Below are positions 19,719 to 31,545 of a stretch of DNA of 64,000 bases, in pieces (position 1 is the first letter of the stretch; the number at the start of each line of letters is the position of its first letter). The position numbers were made by a program, and so were the translations under genes. Location: positions 88,501 to 152,500 of the forward strand of contig JBBBDQ010001937.1 in assembly GCA_037127315.1 (NCBI GenBank). The letters are read 5' to 3'. Source of the DNA: Ascarosepion bandense. Taxonomy: Eukaryota > Mollusca > Cephalopoda > Sepiida > Sepiidae. The notes below the pieces were generated by a model that did not search any database, was not told where the DNA came from, and saw only the letters and a program-made list of their open reading frames with translations.

Positions 19719-21083
19719 CCTTTGAGATTTGAAAAAGAAATCACTCGACGGGCGGTCGAGAGCGAGGGAAAAAGTTACTCGCTCCAAAATCATTTTACTC
19801 GACCGACTCCATTTTCTTAATACTTACCTTACGTAAACATAACGTGAATCGCTAACAGAAAACAAAAAATGAAATTTTAATTAAAATTTCGAACGTATTA
19901 GAAAGGATTTTAAAATTTAAAAAAATTACTGACAACAAAATTGATCTGAACTCTTTATAACAGCATAAGCATTTTGATGATAAAACTTTGTTTTATTAAT
20001 GTTTTAATAACATGATATATTTTTTGTAATCATATCGCCCCAAGCAAGGCATTTTATTGCCACTGTTTTGCAGGGGGTTACATAGGAGGAAAGTTATGAG
20101 AAAGAGTCTCTGGTTATAGAGGGTGTCAGGAAGTGGATAAGAGGAGGATTTGAATATTGGTAAAGGTGGAGTGGACGGAGAAAGGAGCATGTGAGAGAGG
20201 ATGCACGTTAGTGAGATAGATGATGACTATTGAGTTTACATTTAAATTCTTAGAGATTATATCTGTCGGGAAAGCCGGTAAATTGAAGGAATTCCACAGA
20301 CGGGAAGTGCGAGGAAAGAAGCGACTGGAATAGAAATTGTTTACAATTTATTGGTTTTATATTGTTTTCTTTTTTGGCGATTGAGTGGGGGTACCTAAAT
20401 TCGTAGTTTGTTTCTTCTGTTTGACTACAACCTCCATCTCATAGATGATAAAAAATAACAAATCTGATTTTCTCAACGATTTTCTATAAAATTATTTACT
20501 TGTATAATTTGTTTTTCGATGCGTGTTTAAAAGAATTATGCGTATTTTTTTCTCTTTCTTTCAAATGTTCGTTGTTAATTTTCGTATGCCGGGAGGAAAT
20601 ATAGAGGTTGAGTCAAGGGTAATATTTTTCCAAATGATTTTCTAAAAATCTGTGAGCGTCTTTAATCTGGACGACAAAGATATTTTGGCTCAACTCTGGA
20701 AGCGTTAATTAAACGAATTTTTACACTGACCGGGACGATAAAAGCTGGACAGGAGCTTGCCAATCTAAATTCCATTTGTCAGATCTTGCTTTGATTATTG
20801 CGGAATGTCACAGCTTTTTAACCACACCTTTCGACGTGAATCAGGCGCTACGCCTACGATCAAACTTCAATAATGTCATTGTAGATCATTCTAAGTAACT
20901 TGTGAATCTTCAATGGCATACTCTTGGGTTGTAAAAGGAATCATATTTTCTTTTTCTATATTTGAAGGTACACGTTTCATTGCGAGATTTTTATTCGATC
21001 GTGGGCGAGTAAAGCAATAAACTTTACTTGTTCAATTAATTTTTTAATCGACTGAGTTGATTAGTCGAGTGAAATCTCAAAGG
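19719..21083. mobile_element. Candidate DNA transposon relic with short inverted termini
   Basis: The left end CCTTTGAGATTT...CACTCGAC matches the right end GTCGAGTGAAATCTCAAAGG in reverse complement, apart from an 11-base insertion in the left terminus. Both subterminal regions are rich in short TCGA(C/G) motifs (GGTCGAGAGCGAGG; CGATCGTGGGCGAG). A LINE tail is inserted inside. No transposase and no clear target-site duplication are visible. Confidence 0.4.
20022..20345 (-). mobile_element. CR1/Jockey LINE 3' end, second subfamily
   Basis: The minus strand reads the C-terminal coding end (TTCCACAGACGGGAAGTGCG in plus sense) and a tail variant ending GCCTTGCTTGGGGCGATATG plus T-rich sequence. 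The tail differs from the 1533 copy (GGGGCGATATGATT instead of GGGGTGAAATGATT), so at least two LINE subfamilies exist; others of this type are at 47386 and 61058-62285. Confidence 0.8.
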
Positions 21084-21117
21084 GAAATGTTTTAACAGAG
21101 TACCAAAGTTTTGACAC

Positions 21118-21320
21118 TGAAACACGTATTTGAATACCTAAGGAGGCATTTCAAAAATTAAGCAAAGTACGGAAAAATAAAAAAAGAAAAAAATTTTGCT
21201 AAAGTCAAAGAAATAAATTCTGAGCTGTAACGTGATATGGTTCTTCCTAAATGGCAATGAATGCAGAAAAATCTTCTAAGATCTCAAGAAAAGACTTGAA
21301 GCAACAGAAACAAGGAAAAG
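21118..21320 (+). pseudogene. Ancient RTE LINE fragment
   Basis: Highly decayed but collinear with other RTE copies: TATTTGAATACCTAAG, GGCATTTCAAAAATTAAGC, GGCAATGAATGCAGAAAAAT and CTTGAAGCAACAGAAAC correspond to KYLG, AFQKLSK, GNECWT and EATE blocks. It is the oldest-looking RTE copy here. Confidence 0.6.
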
Positions 21321-21439
21321 ACCACTGAATTGTTACGTGATATCATTCCTCTTTCATGGATAACTGTAATCTTTGATAATGGCTGATGTAAGTCGAAAGC
21401 TCAGAAAGGATTAAAAAAACATGTATCAATATTGTGATT

Positions 21440-21562
21440 TTCTTTCTTCTTTCAACGATAATGCTGTTAAGCTTATCAGACGATATGAAAAGAATTTACA
21501 TAAAATAAATCGACAAAACTTGTCTATATTATTTAATGAAACATGCATCAACATATTATATA
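21440..21562 (+). mobile_element. Penelope-like element 3' terminal fragment
   Basis: Matches the 3' end of the PLE at 59418-59520: TTTCAACGATAATG, ATCAGACGATATGAAAAGA, and GACAAAACTTGTCTATATTA, followed by (TA)n. Confidence 0.7.
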
Positions 21563-21591
21563 TATATATATATATATGAGTGTAATTTTTT

Positions 21592-22190
21592 TTGTTTAAC
21601 GGCATATCAACCTCTGCGGGTTATTTAATGCCAAAAAGGTGTGGTTTAAAGTATTTCTTAAAAAGTTCGATTATAGTGAAAAGGTTTATTTAATGAAAAT
21701 GGTTTTGTTTTTATTGTTCCCTTATTTTGAAAAACTGAAAATGTCTTCTACCTTTGTATCAAAACTGTTTTCTGGGAATATTTTTTTCCTTCAAAAATTG
21801 GTTATAGTATTAATTCTTCCTTCAAAAAATGTTTTTTGGTAATATTTTTCCTTCAAAATGTATTTTTGGTGATATTTTTACTTCAAAAATGTATTTTTGG
21901 TGATATTTTTACTTCAAAAATGTATATCTTTCTATTAAAGTCTATTTATATATATATATTTGCATAAACGTGTATTTTTATACTTTCATAGTGTTTTGAC
22001 CCCAGTGTGGGGGTTAATTATTTGCCCATAGCTGGGACCCTAACAGGTGCTACCATTCCGGGTCAGAGTGCATCTGACAGCAACAGCAATTAAAAGGTGA
22101 TTCCGTGCTACTCACAAACCCTCAACCAGGGTTCTTGCTGCCGGATGCAGTTTACGATCATACCCAGGACCCTTTATATATGAGAAAATA
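21592..22190 (+). mobile_element. Minisatellite-bearing non-autonomous element, copy A
   Basis: Three modules: a conserved head (GTTTAACGGCATATCAACCT, GGGTTATTTAATGCC), a core of about 30-bp repeats (CTTCAAAAATGTATTTTTGG with GGTGATATTTTT), and a tail of about 200 bp (GCTGGGACCCTAACAGGTGC, CTGCCGGATGCAGTTTACGA, CATACCCAGGACCC). Head and tail recur at 50507-51270. The head-core-tail plan resembles bivalve pearl-type elements related to non-autonomous Helitrons; that class assignment is inference. Confidence 0.65.
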
Positions 22191-23051
22191 AATTTGATGT
22201 TATCGCCTGATGAGTGGACGGAATGATTTCTAGAATCTCCGGCTACGAAGCACTAGAGTTAAGACTATGCTACTAAAGCACTCCTGCTCTTCGTAGAGTA
22301 TCAGAACATCTATGACGCAAAGTGTGTGTGGTCTACTGCCTTGTCATCTTGACTCTGGTGAGAAAAGCTGGTAGATGGCTCTTGTCGATGGGCATCAGGT
22401 CGTCGCAGGAAGTGATGTAGCCTACGTATGAATGTTTGGCTGGCTGGCTGGCTGGCTGGTTCTGTAGCGGATCTCTTCGCTTATGACAAGACCAAACCAA
22501 TGTAAACCTTGGCGCACGACTCAAAAACCATGGATGCGGGTGGCGAGGCTCTTGCTGACCGATCACATCTCGGCACCGTTTAGTGGCACAGAGAGGACGG
22601 CGGTATTGTAAAACTACTGACTTGATGCGTCGGGAGATGAGGTGAAGTCAAAATAAGATTTTTTATAAGGCTCCCAAGACTCCTGAAACCAATTTGCATC
22701 TTCTGTTATCTCCGCGAAACTTTGGAACTCAGGCAGACAAAATATGTAACTACCGCGACTGGGTCGTTGACAGTGATGATGAGCGGGGAATTGGAACCAT
22801 CTTCTACGTGTATCAGATTGGTCTTCAACCAACTGGCGCTCAAGTTTGTGCAATAGCATGTTTTTATTGTAGTGCTCAAAATTAATTTGACAAACTTTGG
22901 AGCAGCTTTAAACCAAAACATAAGTCCATATAAACATATGTCTTCAAATCCTTTGCTTTTGAGAAATTAAATTTAAAAATTTACGGTGGACGCTGTAAGA
23001 TATACAACTCAAAATAAAATGTCTATCTATACTTCTGAGATTAGTTCGTAT
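22191..23051. other. Unassigned, includes (TGGC)n
   Basis: A short (TGGC)n run is at 22437-22462. Open frames on both strands between 22333 and 22921 have no recognisable domain. GC content is a little higher than average; no family match was seen. Confidence 0.4.
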
Positions 23052-23510
23052 TTCTTCTTCTTCTATGTGACCTGTCTTTTCAGGCCATGGGCGATCATTG
23101 TTCTCCACGTCTCCCTACTCTTAGCACACTCTCTCCTGTTACACCACGCAACCCTTGTTCCATCATCCACGCAACCCTTGTTCCATCATCCACTTGCTCA
23201 GGCCTCTCAAATATGTTATCCGTGGCCTTCCTCTGTTTATTTTTCCGTCTATCTGGCCTGTAAGTATCAGGTTCTCCAAGCCTTCTTCCTCATTGCATGT
23301 CCCAGGAACTTCAGTTGTCTCTTCCTGATGCTCACTATTAATTTCCTTTTCGTTGCCATTCTTTCCAACACCTCATCATTGCTCACATACTCGGTCCATG
23401 ATATCCACAGCATCCTTCTGTAGAACCACATTTCCGCTGCTTCAAGTTTTTCATTAGTCTTTGTTGATTTTGTCCAACATTCACTGCCGTCATAGCAATA
23501 TTCACTGTAG
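23052..23510 (-). pseudogene. RTE LINE 3' fragment
   Basis: The minus strand holds the last roughly 150 codons of the RTE ORF, broken: the ML.ISWTEYVSNDEVLERMA-type block, RQLKFLGHAMRKKAWRT-type sequence and the terminal GACAGGTCACATAGAAGAAG. A 22-bp segment (CGCAACCCTTGTTCCATCAT) is duplicated near 23149-23190. Confidence 0.8.
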
Positions 23511-23540
23511 GAAATTACAAAAAAAAAGAAAGGATTACAA

Positions 23541-25110
23541 GAAAACCTTGATCACATACTCCATGATCATATAAAGTTTCAATATCTCAACCAGAACCCG
23601 ACCAAACAACAAAAAAATCAAAGTTTAATTAACTCATTACTGCTAATAATTCCGAACAGAACTCTTTAAAACTCCTGAAAATTGTTGGCGATTATAGACC
23701 TGGTTACATATATGACACTATAAAGACACATAAACCTAACTATGCTCTCCGTCCTATCCTATCGCAAATTCCAACTCCGGGATACCAGTTAACAAAATAC
23801 ATTAACCAACTAATTATTCCCTACCTTCCTAGTAAATATAGAGTTAAGTCAACATTAGAGGGAATCCAAATCTTAAAAAGCGAAAAACCCAACAATGAAA
23901 TCATAGCTTCTCTTGATGTTGAAAACCTATTTACAAACATCACGGTTAGTGAAACTATTGACATAATTATAATAAATATATACAGTAACCCATCTTTACC
24001 CACCCCATCACTTAAAATTAATCCAAATATATTACGGAAAATACTATTAGCTTGCAGTGGATATCGTCTCGGAACGAGAAATCCGGGAGCCGAGTTCGAA
24101 TTCCAGTTGTATTCATTGCATTCATTTACGCGCAAATACCCTTGCGCGTAAATGAATGAAATTAATCCGTCTATTCCTTCCAGTAATGAGTTAAATAACA
24201 GGACAGATTGGGTTTTCTAGCCTTGAATGGCAACCAGTCTACCGCAGAAAGCAATGGCAACCTACCACGGGATAATTTTCTGCCCAGTCAGTCATGTCTC
24301 TTTCGAGACATGATTGCCCAAATGTGTTTCAAGTATGGCACTTAAGTGACTGAATGAATAATTGGAATCATGATTTAGGCTTCTACTGGCCATAAAGTGG
24401 GGGATCGGTTTTATATTGTTATCAAGTAATAAACTGACCCCCTCTTATTATGACGTAATAGTATAATACATATATTCTCCCTCTAACTATGAGTCAAATA
24501 AAAGGACAGATTGGGTTCTATAGCCTTGGTCGGCAACCAGTCTACAGCAGAAAGCAATGGCAACCTACCACGGGATAATTTTCTGCCCAGTCAGTCATGT
24601 CTCTTTCGAGACATGATTGCCCAAATGTGTTTCAAGTATGGCACTTAAGTGACTGAATGAATAATTGGAATCATGATTTAGGCTTCTACTGGCCATAAAG
24701 TGGGGGATCGGTTTTATATTGTTATCAAGTAATAAACTGACCCCCCTCTTATTATGACGTAATAGTATAATACATATATTCTCCCTCTAACTATGAGTCA
24801 AATAAAAGGACAGATTGGGTTCTATAGCCTTTGTCGGCAACCAGTCTACAGCAGAAAGCAATGGCAACCTACCACGGGATAATTTTCTGCTCCCAGTCAG
24901 TCATGTCTCTTTCGAGACATGATCGCCCAAGCGTGTATCACGTATGGCACTTAACTGACTGACTATTATCTTGTACTATTGAAGTCCCTTTCTTAGATTA
25001 TAATAATAATAATATATACAACGCAATGGTGTTTCAATGGGTTCAGTACTGTGTCTGATATTCAGCAATTTCTACATGTCGAATCTCAAGAATAATGTTT
25101 TAACCGTTGA
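23541..25110 (+). pseudogene. Penelope-like reverse transcriptase fragment split by a SINE array
   Basis: 23541-24054 and 24962-25110 are collinear with 57775-58490 and 58490-58600 of the larger PLE. Recognisable parts are YIYDTIKTHKPNYALRPI, IASLDVENLFTN (motif A with its aspartate) and, after the interruption, GVSMGSVLCL-like motif B; motif C is not preserved. The two halves are separated by 24055-24961, with target duplication ACTATTAGCTTG / ACTATTATCTTG. This copy shows what the PLE looks like without the insertion seen at 58082-58231. Confidence 0.8.
24055..24961 (+). mobile_element. tRNA-SINE tandem array inside a PLE
   Basis: One tRNA-headed unit (GTGGATATCGTCTCGGAACG, GAGTTCGAATTCC) is followed by about two further units of roughly 302 bp, each made of linker (CATAAAGTGGGGGATC, TAATAAACTGACCCCC) plus SINE body. 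The units are almost identical, so the amplification is recent. The whole array is bounded by a 12-bp target duplication with one mismatch. Confidence 0.85.
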
Positions 25111-25427
25111 ATGCTCAAGCCTTTTTAATTTCTTGGTAATTCGAATTTAAAATTTTATTTGGTTAATTAGTCTTAATAAATAAGCCACGTAAGGAAAACT
25201 TCAAGATGAGCGAGACCATATCATTTTTCTCCTGTATCAATTGCTTTTCATTGACTTTGTCGTGTTGATTACAAGTCCAACCGTTTATTTTTCACTACAA
25301 GTCACGATTGTACAACACTTGTATTTTTTTTATAATCCCATACATTCATTTTTAACATAACTTAAAGAAGATATACTGCCGAAATATTCCAAATTTCTGT
25401 TCGCCTCTGCTGTGGGCAGGCATCAAC
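25111..25427. other. No feature recognised
   Basis: AT-rich flank after the PLE fragment. Confidence 0.45.
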
Positions 25428-25860
25428 ACAATCAGTTAGGTGCCATACGTGATACACGCTTGGGCGATCATGTCCCGAAAGAGACATGACTGGGCAGAAG
25501 ATTATCGCGCAGTAGGTTGCCATTGATTTCTGCAGTTGACTAGTTGCCAACCAAGGTTATAGAACCCAATCTGTTCTGTTATTTGTCCCAAAGCTAGAGG
25601 GAGAAGTGATATATTATATTATTAACTAGTAATTACTGGGGGATCAATTTATTACTTCCTAACAATAGAAAATTGAACCCTCACTTTATGACCAGTAGAA
25701 ACCTTAATCATGATTCCAACTATTATATTCAGCCAGTCTGTTAAGTGCCATACGTGATACACGTTTGGGCAATCATGTCTCTTTCGAGACATGACTGACT
25801 GAGCAGAAGATTATCCCGCAGAAGGTTGCCATTGTTTTCTGCGGTAGAGTGGTTGAAAAA
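25428..25860 (-). mobile_element. tRNA-SINE dimer with linker, headless
   Basis: Two SINE bodies in minus orientation (25428-25585 and 25735-25860) are joined by the linker with GGGGATCAATTTATTACTTC and TGAACCCTCACTTTATG. Neither unit has the tRNA head. Confidence 0.75.
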
Positions 25861-25912
25861 AAAAATGCTGGTTAAAAAACAGTTACTGAGAGATTAGGTT
25901 TATAAATCTCCA

Positions 25913-25966
25913 AAATGCATACCCTAAATGCATACCCTAAATGCATACCCTAAATGCATACCCTAA
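25913..25966. repeat. 13-bp minisatellite
   Basis: Four copies of AAATGCATACCCT. Confidence 0.95.
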
Positions 25967-26145
25967 TGTTTTCAAGAACGCATGTCCAGTAGATACAAGC
26001 AAAGACAAGCATCATGGATAATAAACTAAAATAAACTGCGGTTTGAAGGAAAATATAAACATAATAATCATCATCATCATAATAAACAAAAGCAACAACA
26101 ACACGCATCTTACACGGAGTCAAATTACGCTCATTTTTTTCCATC

Positions 26146-26782
26146 AGGTCGGGGATACTAGAATCAAGCAGGTACAAAAAAATTTAAATACCTGGGAAGT
26201 GTTATAACGGAAGACGGAAAGTGCGACACAGAGATCCGAAGGCGAATTGGCATGGCGAAGGAAGCATGCCAGAAGTTGAGTAAAGTATTAAGAAACAGGA
26301 CAATTTCGCTAGAAACAAGGAAGAGAGTACTGGATTTCTACGTACTGTCCGTCCTTCAGTACGGCAGTGAATGCTGGACAATACCATCAAAGATGAAGGA
26401 AAAACATGAAGCAACTGAAATATGGTTCTATAGAAGGATGCTGCAAATATCATGGATGGAACATGTGAGCAATGATGAGGTCTTGGAAATGATGGAAACA
26501 AAAAGGAAATTAATACTGAGCATCAGGAAGAGACAGATGAAGCTCCTGGGACACTCAATGAGGAAGGAGGGCTTGGAGAATCTGATACTAAGAAGCCAGA
26601 TAGAGGGGAAAAGAGACAGGGGAAAGCAACGGATAACATATTTGAAGGCCCTAATCATGTGGATGTCGGAACGAGGATTGCATGGTGTAACAGGAGAAGG
26701 CGTGCTCAGAGCTACCAAGGATAGAGAAATGTGGAAAGCCCTGATTGCCTACGTCCTAAAGGGACAGGGCACATAGAAGAAG
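26146..26782 (+). mobile_element. RTE-type LINE, 5'-truncated recent copy
   Basis: Starts near the conserved AATCAAGCAGGTACAAAA and ends GACAGGGCACATAGAAGAAG. A seven-A run at 26174-26180 (five A in other copies) shifts the frame between the upstream segment and the open frame from 26252. Confidence 0.85.
26252..26776 (+). pseudogene. RTE reverse transcriptase C-terminal frame, 174 codons
   Basis: The longest intact RTE frame in the window. In order: MAKEACQKLSKVLRNRTISL (1-20), VLQYGSECWTIPSKM (34-48), FYRRMLQISWMEHVSNDEVL (60-79), KRQMKLLGHSMRKEGLENLI (92-111), KRDRGKQRITYLKALIMWMS (119-138) and the terminal AYVLKGQGT. These blocks follow the reverse transcriptase domain in RTE-clade elements. 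The catalytic YADD box is upstream and missing. The first ATG is internal to the true ORF, so no functional start is claimed. Confidence 0.85.
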
Positions 26783-26859
26783 AAATGTAATGAGCAAGTT
26801 CGACGCTAACAGATCTTACCAAAGAACAACAGCTACAGTACCTCATGGATGCTTTGCTG

Positions 26860-27470
26860 AATCTCTTCGTATTGTGTCTTTTTAAAACATAGGCGTAATG
26901 GCCTTCCAAATCTTGTTGTAGCTCTTAATAAGTTTGTTGGGTTATTTTTTGTTATTTCTCTTGAAACCTGTTCCATCATCAGTTTACTCAAGCTTAGCAA
27001 ATATGCTACGCTCTGCCCCACTTGCCCTCAGTCTGTTCTGTGGGTATCAAATTTGTCAAACCTTCCTTCTTCATTATATGCCCCAGGAACTGTTTCTTCC
27101 TGATATTATGCATAAGTTTCCTTTTCGTTTCTATTTTCCTAAAACTTCGTCATTACTCCTATGTTCGGTTCTGTATCCTCAGCATCCTTCTGTAGAAACA
27201 CCTTTAATGTTGCTTCAAGTCATTCTGTCAGCTTTGAAAAGAATGTCCATCAGGAAAATAAATATCGCGTAACAGTTCAAGACAGTTTTCTATCTGTCTC
27301 TTAATACTCCGTTTATCTTTTGGAACGTACTTTTGGCCAACCCCAATAGGTCTTCGTATATCAGTGTCGCACTTTACCTCATTTTTTAGAACATTTTTCA
27401 AATATTTCAGTTGATATAGTCGTTTGATTTTAATTTTAGCATCCCCGCTTCATATTTTAAGAGCAACCTT
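26860..27470 (-). pseudogene. Old RTE LINE fragment
   Basis: Decayed minus-strand copy following the same order as other RTE copies: TTCCATCATCAGTTTACTCA, TATGCCCCAGGAACTGTTTC, AGCATCCTTCTGTAGAAACA and CGTATATCAGTGTCGCACTT in plus sense. Many indels. It lies only about 80 bp from the recent plus-strand copy, head to tail in opposite sense. Confidence 0.65.
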
Positions 27471-27574
27471 TAACTACATTCAAAAATTATTCTCGAATAC
27501 TATAAATGTAAGTTGAAGATCAGTTAGTGTCAATCCTCACTATTCTCACACACTTCATTAATCACCAATATTTT

Positions 27575-28195
27575 GATATTCAATCAGTCAGTTACGTGCC
27601 ATACGTAATACACACTTGGCGGTCATGTCTCGAAAGAGACATGACTGACTGGGCAGAAGATTTTCCCACAGTAGGTTGCCATTACTTTCTGCGGTAGTCT
27701 GGTTGCCAACCAAGGCTATTGAACCCAATATATCCTGTTATTTGACCCATAGCTAGAGGGACATGAGATATATTATTAAGTAGTAATTACTGGGCGATCA
27801 GTTTATTACTTCTTAACAATAGAAAACTGATCCCTCACTTTATGACCAATAGAAGCCTTAATCATTATTCCAATTATTTTATTCAGTCAGTTAAGTGCCT
27901 TACGTGATACACGCTTGGGCGATCATGTCCCGAAAGAGGCATTACTGGGGAGAAGATTATCGCGCAGTAGGTCGCCATGACTTTCTGTGGTAGAATTTTT
28001 GTCAGCCAAGGCTATAGAACCTAATCTCTCCTGTTATTTAACCCCAAAACTGTGGGGGGGGGGGGGAGAGACGGTGTAGTACCTTTCACAAGGTTATATG
28101 CACGTAAGTGAATACAATGAATTCAACTGGAATTTGAGCTCGGTTCCCTGATTTGTCGTTCCGAGTCGATATTCAATGCACCACAATGCACATCT
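27575..28195 (-). mobile_element. tRNA-SINE dimer with linker, including one tRNA head
   Basis: Minus orientation. The distal unit (27880-28195) carries the tRNA-like head (GTGGTGCATTGAATATCGAC and GAGCTCAAATTCC). The linker (27775-27845) has GATCAGTTTATTACTTCT and CTGATCCCTCACTTTATG. The second unit (27575-27735) is headless. A poly-G run (28051-28065) lies inside the head-bearing unit. Confidence 0.75.
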
Positions 28196-28550
28196 GATAT
28201 GAGTGGCTCTTCAATATTGTATTTGAGCAATTTTAATAAAATATTTTAATAATAATAATGTTTACGTTTAAGAAGTGTACGTATAAGCAAACACACACGC
28301 GATGTCACGCTTATATAAGTGATGAAATGATCAATTCTGAATAGATGAATAAGAAATTGAGCACTGAACAATATCGAAAATAGACATTGCGTTTTTGTTT
28401 TTCGACCTTTGAAATTGTTAGCCCTCAAGGTGTGGTAGGCACGGGAATTCGTATAATGCTTTATATTTGCATTTATATGCAAGCAATGCAGTTTAAAGAT
28501 AAATTTACATCGAGCAATCCTACATGAATAATTACCGAGTCGTTATATAA

Positions 28551-28590
<40 letters not shown>

Positions 28591-28756
28591 TTGTGTGTGT
28601 GTGTGTGTATGTGTGTGTAAATCACAAATAATATTGTCCGCATAAATAAACTCTCCACATCTGTTTCGCATTGTACGGGTATGTATCTAAATATTATTAT
28701 GTATAATCTATTTACCTATAATATACACGTGTCAACACACGCAAACTCGCAAACAA

Positions 28757-28803
<47 letters not shown>

Positions 28804-29334
28804 TAATGTATATATGTATATTATATATGTTTATGTGTTCGCGTTTGTACATATAGATTTATATATATATATATATATATATGTGTGTCTGTGTGTGTGT
28901 GTGTGTGTAATAGACATTGTCACACACATTATGCACATATTGATGGAAAATTATTCAAATATGATTGTGTGCCTTTACATATTGATGTTTACCGGGAAAT
29001 TCGCTTATATCGATTATTGATTGTTTATATTTTAATAATGAAAAAAAAATTACAAAATGATTTCTGGTTGCTGTCCAATTCTGGATTGATGTTTAACCAT
29101 TAAACTTGCCGTGATGCGTTCCTAACGCGACTGCAAAGAGAACTCTTCAATGGCAATCTGTAAGCTTTCCCAAATATCCAACGTAATACATCAGTTTTAT
29201 GGGAAATAATTTATTTTTTTAAATGTTTTCGATCCAGGTAAAGATATTTCTTAGAAAGAATTTTGTTTCCGTTTCCTCCAAAAACATTTATCAAAAATAA
29301 ATTTTATGTTATCTTGAAGCATTCGTGTTCTTTT
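28196..29334. other. Non-coding DNA with three compound microsatellites
   Basis: (TA)n(TG)n at 28553-28618, (AC)n(AT)n at 28757-28798 and (AT)n(GT)n at 28858-28908. The remainder has no recognisable gene. Confidence 0.5.
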
Positions 29335-29775
29335 GTGTGCCATGTCCTTTCAGGACGTAGGCGATTATGACCTTTCACATCTCCCTGTCCCTGGTGGCTC
29401 CTAGCACGTTTTCTCCTGTTACACCATGCAACTCTCGTTCCGTCATCCACCTGATCAGGTCCTTCAAATATGTTATCCGCTGCTTTCCCCTGTCTCTTTT
29501 TCCCTCTGTCCTGTTAGTAACAGGTTCTCCAAGACCTCCTTCCTCATTGCATGTCCCAGGAACTTCAGCTGTCTCTTCCTGATGCTCAGTATTAATTTCC
29601 TTTTCGTCTCCATCCTTTCCAACACCTCGTCATTGCTCACATGCTAGGTCCATGATATCCGCAGCATCCTTCTGTAGAACCACATTTCAGTTGCTTCAAG
29701 TTTTTCCTTCATCTTCGAAGATATTGTCCAACATTCACTGCCATATTGAAGAACCGACATCACATTATTACGTCT
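29335..29775 (-). pseudogene. RTE LINE 3' fragment
   Basis: Minus-strand terminal part of the RTE ORF in two broken frames: ILRISWT-like, KQLKFLGHAMRKEVLENLLL-like and the final tail GACATGGCACAC. Best aligned to the 54556-55300 copy. Confidence 0.8.
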
Positions 29776-30059
29776 TAAAAAATGATTCTTCTTTTATTTT
29801 CAGAAATGCAGCCCTAACTTTATACTCTACGACCCGACCCAGCTTCATCAACACAGAGAATTTTATAAAAGAACATTTAACGGTTTCACGCCTGAAATTA
29901 TTGCTTTTCTTGTTTTCATAACGTTCAAAATCTTAGTTCTAGATCGTTCGAAGAGACAGTAGAATATCTGGTAAGCACTGTGTGTTACTTAATGAAAATT
30001 GTTTATGGTAATGTTCCTTGTTCATACTACTTTTTAAATACCTTGACAACAAGCAAAGC
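29776..30059. other. No feature recognised
   Basis: Flank of the RTE copy; a short frame crosses the junction and is not meaningful. Confidence 0.4.
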
Positions 30060-30245
30060 AGTGAAGACACTAAGACGCAAGCGGTTTCTAAGTGTGAAAG
30101 AATATGAGTAAATAATATTATTAAAGAAAAGAGAACAATATAAGTACTGGAATTATGAAGAGGGCAGAAAACGATTAACATTGCATTTAAATTTTGAAGA
30201 AAAAATTTGTTTGGAAAGCAAGAAGCAAGAATAAATTTCAGCAAG
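30060..30245. repeat. Diverged monomer of the 62.7-kb satellite with LINE-like end
   Basis: CACTAAGACGCAAG, AGTGTGAAAGAATATGAG, GATTAACATTGCATTTAA match the satellite monomer at 62700-63908. The continuation GGAAAGCAAGAAGCAAGAAT resembles the reverse complement of the CR1/Jockey C-terminal codons (GGAAAGCAAGAATACGGGAG at 1799-1818). Confidence 0.5.
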
Positions 30246-31040
30246 GTTGAAGTCCAAGAAAGAAACTGTTATTATGTAACAATATCGTTCAATCTAGCCA
30301 TTTCAGCTGTAAATGTAGGGTCTAACTGGCAATCGAGTACTGCTCTTCAGCTTGCAAATCTAGGTACCGAAGAGGAATTCCCATCAGAATTATTACCATG
30401 AAAATATTTACAGAGAATCTACGTTACGGCATTTGGAATGTGACTAGAGCCATTGTGCCAGGTCAGGGCCGACAACATTGCTGATTTTTCTTGGTATTTT
30501 ATCACGCATTCATATGTATATATAGCAGAAAAATCAAGCCAGATACATTTTAATTAAATATATATTTACTAAACTATGCTTTGCGTCATTGGTTTTATCA
30601 CTCTTCATTTTTGCCTTTAGAACGGTATTACTTAACGAAAAGCTTCTCTAGACTAGTCACGTTATAAAATTGTTGAAGCATAGGAACAAACTCTTCACAA
30701 TCGGTTAGAATATGTTTACGGTATAATCCTCCAGAGACGGTCTGCAATGAGCAGCAAGTTCATTTTTAAATGAATTGAGTAAGAAATATATGTGGGTCCA
30801 ATTTGTATTCTTGATTAAACAACTTCTTCCTTCCGAGAAAGTTTGAGACAATGATGGTCTTCTCGTAGAATGGGTTTAATTTTTGAAAAGTTTATTGGTT
30901 GTATGGTAGTTCAATAACACTTACCACTTGTTTTAAGTATATCACTGGAAAGTTTCTTAAAAGTTTGTGGAGGAAATTTTTAAATTTTCAAAAAATATAC
31001 ATTTAAAAAATGTCAAAAAATATAATCTACAGAGACACAA
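30246..31040. other. Unassigned; possible LINE remnant
   Basis: No clean protein match. It may belong to the restriction-like-endonuclease LINE whose C-terminus lies just downstream, but I cannot show it. Confidence 0.3.
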
Positions 31041-31396
31041 GAAATTATTATTATTATTATTATTATCATTTTTATTATTATTATTATTATTCATAATTTC
31101 TATTTCTGCTATGGTTGCACTACCTACCAAGTATGTGGGAAGCCCTAAAGCAGGTCGTGCTATGTCGTTATGGCTCCATTTCATGTTTTTCTATTCCCCT
31201 AACATCCGTAGCGTTACAAAGTTCTTTTTAGTATGTGGGTTGTACTTAACAAGACAATTTTTTGTATATCTCTTAAACCGGGGTTTCCAGGGATTCTTTC
31301 AATGTGTTGTTTTGTTTCATTTTTTATCATTCCAAGCGCACCTACTATCACTGGCACGATTCTTATTTTCAATTTCCACATTTTTTCTATTTCAAA

Positions 31397-31443
<47 letters not shown>

Positions 31444-31545
31444 GGTCATTTTTCATCATATTTCGATTTCTGCTACCTACCAAGTCTGCGGGAAGACCTG
31501 AGGCAGGTCGTGGTGTGTCGTTATGGCTCCATTTCATGTTTTCTT
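31041..31545 (-). pseudogene. C-terminus and duplicated 3' tail of a LINE with restriction-like endonuclease
   Basis: The minus strand reads FEIEKMWKLKIRIVPVIVGA, LGMIKNETKQHIERI and QKIVLLSTTHILKRTL, the end of the endonuclease domain in R4/NeSL-like LINEs. The stop is followed by a 3' UTR (ATGGAGCCATAACGACATAG, CTTCCCACATACTTGG) and an (ATA)n tail at 31041-31100. A second copy of the same UTR plus (ATA)n lies upstream (31380-31545), so the tail is duplicated. Clade assignment is from remembered family patterns. Confidence 0.65.
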
